Positions 6,540 to 11,089 of a stretch of DNA of 11,089 nucleotides are shown here, in pieces. The stretch is from a bacterium. GTDB lineage: Bacteria > Eremiobacterota > Eremiobacteria > Baltobacterales > Baltobacteraceae. Location: assembly GCA_021784715.1 (NCBI GenBank), contig JAJYHP010000109.1, forward strand, positions 1-11,089, read 5' to 3'. Position 1 is the stretch's first letter; every line of letters begins with the position of its first letter. The notes under the pieces are model-generated. The model made no database searches. It was not told the DNA's origin and worked only from the letters and a program-made list of their open reading frames with translations. A program made the translations under genes and the position numbers.

Positions 6540-9500
6540 TTACGCCGACTCGATAAAGCGGCAGAGAAGGTCGATCGTGGCCATCTGCTCGACGGTCGTG
6601 CAGCGGATATCGAGCAAGGCGGGGTTTGCGACGAGGACGCTCATGCACTGCGCCCGTGAAATCGCGACGTTAAAACGGTTCTTCTCGAAGAGAAAATCGA
6701 TGCCCCGAGGGGCCTCTTCGATGCTCGACGTCGCCATGGTGTAAAAGACGATCGGTGCCTCTTGTCCTTGGAACTTGTCGACCGTTCCGACGCGAACGCC
6801 CGAAAAGCCGGCCTCCTCGAGCAGGCTCTGGAGGAGCAATCGTTGGGCGTTATACGGTGTGACGATAAGAATATCGCCGTCGGCGATCGCGCGCATTTTG
6901 CCCTTTCCCACGCGCACCCTGCCCTTTCGTAGGCGGCGGATCTCGGCGATGATGCGCTCCGCCTCCTCGACGGATTCGCGCGCGTTATCGGCATGCTCGA
7001 CCGGTAAGAATCGAAGCCCCGCTCCTGCGAGTCCCGAACTCTCGACGAGCGATTTCGCGGTCTCGGGCGCCGCTTTCAGGCGCCCGGCATAGACGTGTGC
7101 CGAAATAAACGAACAGATATCGGGGTGCATTCGAAACGAGGTATCGAGAAAGATGCCGCGCTCCGGCGGAACCGTCGCATCGTCGCCGAGCAAATAGCTC
7201 AGCACGGAGCGCCCCATCCCCGCCGGGTGAACGCCTTGCGAGACTTGTGCGAGTTGGAGCGGGTCGCCGAAGAATACGAGGTTCTTCGCCGCCGGTGCGA
7301 CCGCGACGGCATTGGCGAGCGCGATCTGTCCGGCTTCATCGACGAACAGGTAGTCGAGTTCGACTCCGAAATCCTCGCGCGAGAAGAGCCAACCGGTCCC
7401 CGCCGCGAGTTCGCAGGCGCCGGCAACGAAGTCGCCGTTGTTCGCGGTGTTTTTGATAAACGGGGTCGCGAGCGGCGATTCGTAGCCCCCGTCGGAACCG
7501 GTTTTGTAGAGCCCGCGGAATTCGACGCGTTGCTTCGCTGCCGCTCGCTCGACTTTGCCGAGAAGATGTTGGATCGCCTTGTGCGAGGTCGACATGACGC
7601 CGATCCGTTTCCCCTCGCCGAGAAGCGTGGCGATCGTCTCCGAGGCGATCGTCGATTTCCCGGATCCCGGCGGGCCTTGAATGAATAGATAACTCTCGTC
7701 GAGCCGGTGAAGGAGCGGGAGAATGCTCTCGGCATCGGGTCTCTCCGGCTGGATCGTCCCCCGCTCGCCGATTCCCTTGATGCGGGGGCGTCGCAAGAGC
7801 ACGTCGATCGCCGCGCGCGGCCGGGCTCGGTGAAGCGTGCTGTTCGGGAGCGCCTCGGCGATCCGCACGAGCGACCTGCGAAGCGGCCCGGTGTCGATCG
7901 GTGGTGCCGGAATGAGCGCGGTGAGCGTACGCGCGCGTTCGATATCTCCACTGCGGCGGATGCAAATGCGGCGGCGCTTTTCATCGATGTCGACGATCGT
8001 TCCCGCGAATTTAATCGTGAGAGGATCGAGCATACCGTTCTGGGCGGTGTACTCTTGCTCTGGGAATCCGTAGGTATAGGCGCGATTGCGCGCCTTTCCC
8101 TTGATATCCGGCTCCCGCTTGTCGAGCAACGTGAGCCCACCGAGGCACGACCCGTCCTCGATGTGCTCGGTAAGCGACATCTCCGCCGCATCGAAAATTT
8201 TCCACCAGAGCGGTTTCTCTTCCCGACGGTGGTAGGAGAGGAGTTGCGCGAAGATCCATCGGATCCGCGCCGCATCCTCGAGGTGCTGAAGATCCGCCGC
8301 ATCCGTTACCGGAGGGAGCCCCTCGATGAGCTTGCGCTGGAGGTCGGTGAGTGCCGCAAGCGCGGCGGCGCGCTCCCCTTCGAGGGTCTGCGGTTCGCGT
8401 TTCGGACGCCACGGGATCGTGCGGCTGAAGTGTTGCTCGGCTTCGTTGCGGCGTTGAAGCAGCCACTCGCGGAGATGGAACGTCGAGCGGCAATCCTCTT
8501 CGTTGTAACGTTCGATCGTCTCGAGCAAACCGCCGTTCGTCGGGTCGAGAAGCCAGCGCTCGAACATCACGACCGAATCGTCGCCGCTGCGGAGGTCGGC
8601 GACGCGCCGGAAGTTGTAGTAGCGTTCGAGTTTTTTTATCGAGTAACTCGGCGAGCCGACGCAGAGCGCTTGACGAACGACCGTTAAGAGATCGACCAAC
8701 AATTCCGAACGGAGAATATCGTCGATCTCTGCCTCGCGCGTGCCGTGCCTCGTACTGAGCTTACGGAGCGCGTTTTTTTCGTATGAAGCGTAGTGGTAGA
8801 TGTGAAAATTGGGGTAGCGTCGCCGACGTTCGACGAGAAAATCGACGAAGCGTTCGAACGCATCCCGTTCTTCCGTGCGACTCGTTCCCCAAAATGGGAT
8901 GAAGCGATCTTCGTTGGAGAGATAGAGACCGAAGAGATACTCCAAGCCGCGCCCCGGCTCGTAGAGCGGGTCGCCCTCCATGTCGAAGAAGAGATCCCCA
9001 ACGTCGGGTTCGGGAAGCAGTCCGAATCCGCGGTTCTCCTCGGGTTCGAGGAGCTCGACTTGAGGCGTGCCGCTATCGCTTTGACGCACCTGGAGGCGCG
9101 CTTGACGCCGGAGCGTGACGAACGTCTCGTGCGACATGTTCGGCGGCGCGGAGCGATCGCGAGCCGCCGCGAGCTGGTGCATCGTAAGAATCGGTGGTTC
9201 GGCTTCGGCGAGACGCCGGATCTGATCGGCGCGAATGCGGGCGACGAGGCTCAAATGATCGCGCTCTTCGCGAAGCCGAGCGCAGCGCTCGCTCCAGGTG
9301 CAGAGCTCGCAATGCGCGACCGGCATCGGGGTTTCGTCGAGTCGCTCGGCGAGGGCGCCGCCCTGCAACGCCGCGATCTCGGCGAGAAACGAGGCTTTCA
9401 AATGGCGAAAATACGCTGAATATTCGTCGAGGCGGAACGAACGTCGTTCGCCGTTTCCTAAGAGGACGTGCGCGAATTCCGGAGCGACGCCGAGGAGACG

Positions 9501-9980
9501 CTCGAGTTGCTCGCCGTAAAAGCAGAGCTGGATCAGAAAATAGGGCTTTTCGGAGAGCGCGAGCTTCGCGTCTTCGACTTCGTAACTCCACGCGCGCCCG
9601 CCCGCCGGGCGTTCGACGCGGTGGAGAAAATCGGCGCGGCCGAACCACGTACCGTCGAAGAACGTCGCCTGATAGATCGTCTGGGCACCGCTCTCCATGG
9701 CCTCGATCGTTGCGGCCTCTGCGGTTTGAAAGGCGGCGATCGAGCCGCGTGCGTGCTCCGGTATCCGTACGACGCGCTCGCCGCTCGCTTCGAGTGAGGC
9801 GAGATAACGGCGTTCGTGTGCGATGCCTTTCTCCGCAAGCATCTCCAACTGCGGATCGATCGCGCTGGGTTCGGGGGCTTCGCCGACGACCGAAAAATCG
9901 AGCGCCGTGAGCGTCCGACATTCGAGAAAGCGGTTGAGATCGGAGCCCGAAAAAATCGCGCGTCCATCGACGATCTGCAC
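6540..9980 (-). CDS. TM0106-type RecB-like nuclease / RNase H-like exonuclease / SF1 (UPF1/Dna2-like) helicase
   Basis: A 1146-residue DNA- or RNA-processing enzyme with three modules. Residues about 1-240 are a RecB/Cas4-type nuclease: H55, D117 (GRADF), D137-x-K139 and Q151xxxY155. C21 together with C224xxC227xxxxxC233 fits the four-cysteine Fe-S cluster of the AddB/Dna2/Cas4 group. Residues about 328-505 are a DEDD-type RNase H-like exonuclease (PF13482 type): D333-M-E335 (FDMEGDP), YHYASYEK near 400, and NEED496. After a linker with a beta-barrel-like insert comes an SF1 helicase (about 735-1146): Walker A GPPGSGKS (769-776), Walker B DEAGQ (881-885), GDPLQL (905-910), VDKFQGQE (1067-1074) and NVAISRAQ with R1109. 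UPF1-like helicases usually move 5' to 3'. All catalytic residues appear intact. The GTG start follows GGAGGG by six bases. The cellular role is probably in replication or repair; a defence role is possible but has no support from neighbours. Confidence 0.93.
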   Translation of the reverse strand: MQIVDGRAIFSGSDLNRFLECRTLTALDFSVVGEAPEPSAIDPQLEMLAEKGIAHERRYLASLEASGERVVRIPEHARGSIAAFQTAEAATIEAMESGAQTIYQATFFDGTWFGRADFLHRVERPAGGRAWSYEVEDAKLALSEKPYFLIQLCFYGEQLERLLGVAPEFAHVLLGNGERRSFRLDEYSAYFRHLKASFLAEIAALQGGALAERLDETPMPVAHCELCTWSERCARLREERDHLSLVARIRADQIRRLAEAEPPILTMHQLAAARDRSAPPNMSHETFVTLRRQARLQVRQSDSGTPQVELLEPEENRGFGLLPEPDVGDLFFDMEGDPLYEPGRGLEYLFGLYLSNEDRFIPFWGTSRTEERDAFERFVDFLVERRRRYPNFHIYHYASYEKNALRKLSTRHGTREAEIDDILRSELLVDLLTVVRQALCVGSPSYSIKKLERYYNFRRVADLRSGDDSVVMFERWLLDPTNGGLLETIERYNEEDCRSTFHLREWLLQRRNEAEQHFSRTIPWRPKREPQTLEGERAAALAALTDLQRKLIEGLPPVTDAADLQHLEDAARIRWIFAQLLSYHRREEKPLWWKIFDAAEMSLTEHIEDGSCLGGLTLLDKREPDIKGKARNRAYTYGFPEQEYTAQNGMLDPLTIKFAGTIVDIDEKRRRICIRRSGDIERARTLTALIPAPPIDTGPLRRSLVRIAEALPNSTLHRARPRAAIDVLLRRPRIKGIGERGTIQPERPDAESILPLLHRLDESYLFIQGPPGSGKSTIASETIATLLGEGKRIGVMSTSHKAIQHLLGKVERAAAKQRVEFRGLYKTGSDGGYESPLATPFIKNTANNGDFVAGACELAAGTGWLFSREDFGVELDYLFVDEAGQIALANAVAVAPAAKNLVFFGDPLQLAQVSQGVHPAGMGRSVLSYLLGDDATVPPERGIFLDTSFRMHPDICSFISAHVYAGRLKAAPETAKSLVESSGLAGAGLRFLPVEHADNARESVEEAERIIAEIRRLRKGRVRVGKGKMRAIADGDILIVTPYNAQRLLLQSLLEEAGFSGVRVGTVDKFQGQEAPIVFYTMATSSIEEAPRGIDFLFEKNRFNVAISRAQCMSVLVANPALLDIRCTTVEQMATIDLLCRFIESA

Positions 9981-9986
9981 GAGCTG

Positions 9987-9992
9987 CCCTCC
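9987..9992 (-). promoter_or_regulatory. Shine-Dalgarno sequence deciding the helicase GTG start
   Basis: On the minus strand GGAGGG lies six bases before the GTG at 9980. This is a near-ideal site, so a GTG start is preferred to any internal ATG. Confidence 0.75.
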
Positions 9993-9993
9993 A

Positions 9994-10008
9994 CCATCGT
10001 TACGATGG
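9994..10008. repeat. 15-base odd palindrome between divergent genes (operator candidate)
   Basis: CCATCGT and ACGATGG are perfect inverted arms around a single T. The site sits directly upstream of the helicase ribosome-binding site and before both possible starts of the divergent transporter. No regulator gene is visible in the window. A binding role is inference from position and symmetry. Confidence 0.4.
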
Positions 10009-10044
10009 GTTCCTGCAAGGATGAACGACGCCGCGGGCAGGAAC
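10009..10044. repeat. 8-bp inverted repeat in the transporter leader
   Basis: GTTCCTGC (10009-10016) and GCAGGAAC (10037-10044) are perfect inverted arms separated by 20 bases. The right arm contains an AGGA that could serve the start at 10054, so folding could affect initiation. The neighbouring CATCGTT (9995-10001) can also pair with AACGATG (10042-10048), giving a competing fold. Confidence 0.35.
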
Positions 10045-10053
10045 GATGAGGGA

Positions 10054-11089
10054 ATGTCGCTTCGAAATCCGTTGCTGCCGCTCTACGCCGGGCGCGTGCT
10101 GCGCAGCGTCTCGCAGGGGTACCTCGCCATCGTCGTGCCGCTCTACCTGCTTTCGTTGGGATACAGTGCGACGGCGGTCGGCCTTTTGATCGCCATCGGT
10201 TCGGGCTCCGGAGCGCTCCTCACGCTCGCGGTCGGCGCGCTCGCCGATCGCGTCGGCCGCAAGCCGATTCTCGCCGCCTTCGGTATCCTCACGGCGCTTG
10301 CGGGTGTCGTTTTCGCGCTCCAAGGCAACTTCATCGTTCTCGCGATTGCCGGGGCGCTCGGGACGATCGGCCAGGGCGGCGGCGTCGGTAGCGGCGGCGC
10401 ATTCGGTCCCTATTTTGTCGCCGAGCAAGCACTCACCGCCGAGCTCGCGGGAGACGAACGGCGCACCGCGGTCTTCGCGCGCCTCTCCCTCGTCGGAACG
10501 GTAGGCAGCATCTTCGGCGCGGGGCTCGCGGTCTTTCCCGCGCGTCCGCTCTTCTGGCTTACCGCGGCGATCGGCATCGCGCTCGCGCTCGTCGTGCTGC
10601 CGATCAAAGAGCAACGAACGCGGGCGATCCGCGCGCGCTCGAAGGCATCGCTCGCACCTTCGACTTGGAAACTGATTCGCCGCTTCATGTTGACCAATGC
10701 GACGAACGGGTTGGCAATCGGATTTCTCGGCCCGATTTTAGTGCTCTGGTTTCACGAACGTTTCCACGTGAATGCCGACCAAATCGCGGTGCTCTACACC
10801 ACGATCAATCTGCTCTCGATCCTCTCCTATCTGGGGGTGACGCGCATCGTCGCGGCGATCGGCGGAGCGGTGCGCACCGTCGTCGCGCTGCGAGTATTTT
10901 CGTGCGTGTTGCTCGCCGCGATGCCCTTCGTGCCGAGTTTCGCGTTTGCGGGGGCGATCTACTCGCTGCGGATGCTCGTCAATATCGTCACCTTCCCGGT
11001 CCGCCAATCCTATGCGATGGGGATCATCCCGGCCTCGGAGCGCTCGCGGGCATCGGCGCTCTCGAACCTGCCCGCGCGCGTCGGCTCGA
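10054..11089 (+). CDS. Major facilitator superfamily transporter (3' end beyond window)
   Basis: A polytopic inner-membrane secondary transporter, open to the right edge (345 codons visible). The classic MFS loop 2-3 signature is present: GALADRVGRK at 61-70. It is preceded by two hydrophobic segments (RSVSQGYLAIVVPLYLLSL; TAVGLLIAIGSGSGALL) and followed by paired hydrophobic segments up to about ten. A basic central loop (about 187-205, EQRTRAIRARSK) separates the two halves. The overall look is that of drug or metabolite efflux MFS proteins, but no substrate can be assigned. ATG 10054 begins MSLRNPLLPLYAGR, a natural MFS N-terminus. An in-frame ATG at 10021 would add 11 polar residues and has AAGG directly abutting it, so neither start has a well-spaced ribosome-binding site. 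It is divergent from the helicase gene, with two inverted repeats in the short region between them. Confidence 0.85.
   Translation, partial: MSLRNPLLPLYAGRVLRSVSQGYLAIVVPLYLLSLGYSATAVGLLIAIGSGSGALLTLAVGALADRVGRKPILAAFGILTALAGVVFALQGNFIVLAIAGALGTIGQGGGVGSGGAFGPYFVAEQALTAELAGDERRTAVFARLSLVGTVGSIFGAGLAVFPARPLFWLTAAIGIALALVVLPIKEQRTRAIRARSKASLAPSTWKLIRRFMLTNATNGLAIGFLGPILVLWFHERFHVNADQIAVLYTTINLLSILSYLGVTRIVAAIGGAVRTVVALRVFSCVLLAAMPFVPSFAFAGAIYSLRMLVNIVTFPVRQSYAMGIIPASERSRASALSNLPARVGS

Noticed and set aside
6540..9980. The nuclease-helicase read as part of a CRISPR or other defence system because of its Cas4-like domain
   Set aside because: No repeats, cas genes, methylases, toxins or other defence genes are in the window. 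The domain set matches the general TM0106/Dna2-like type.
10000..10614. A 204-residue minus-strand frame opposite the MFS gene
   Set aside because: It is a highly charged, repetitive Arg/Glu/Asp shadow of the hydrophobic MFS codons.

Overview
The window is a compact, GC-rich bacterial chromosomal segment. It holds six complete or near-complete genes and one gene cut by the right edge. There are no RNA genes, insertion sequences or CRISPR arrays, and no gap longer than about 75 bases. Gene 1 carries an Ig-like module with wording (GYNGGF, C.GIATIS, GTCSITF) that I associate with secreted proteins of Candidatus Eremiobacterota (WPS-2 / Vulcanimicrobiota). That taxonomic placement is an inference of moderate strength; nothing else in the window proves it.

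Left part, + strand. Two exported proteins lie close together (1-1122 and 1149-2435). The first is an envelope protein with an Ig-like domain apparently nested inside another fold. The second has tandem carboxypeptidase-regulatory-like beta domains. Next come an AI-2E/PerM-family membrane protein (2490-3431) and a large P-type cation ATPase (3460-6000). The last two look translationally coupled: a perfect 10-bp hairpin begins on the stop codon of the first, and its 3' arm contains the Shine-Dalgarno sequence of a GTG start for the second.

Middle and right part, - strand. The ATPase converges, with a 4-base overlap, on a small unknown protein with a His-rich tail (5997-6497). A long inverted repeat spans the junction. 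This small gene lies 42 bases downstream of a 1146-residue nuclease-helicase (6540-9980) of the TM0106 / Dna2-like type. The helicase combines a RecB/Cas4-type nuclease with a probable Fe-S cluster, a DEDD-type RNase H-like exonuclease and a UPF1-like SF1 helicase. The two probably form one transcription unit.

Right edge. A major facilitator superfamily transporter (from about 10054, running off the end) is divergent from the helicase. The short region between them holds two inverted repeats that could be operator or leader structures.

I see no clear multi-gene undescribed system. The observations most worth following are the coupling hairpin, the ATPase's altered ion-site residues, the nested Ig domain, the His-tailed unknown protein, and a strong over-representation of the palindrome CGATCG across the window.
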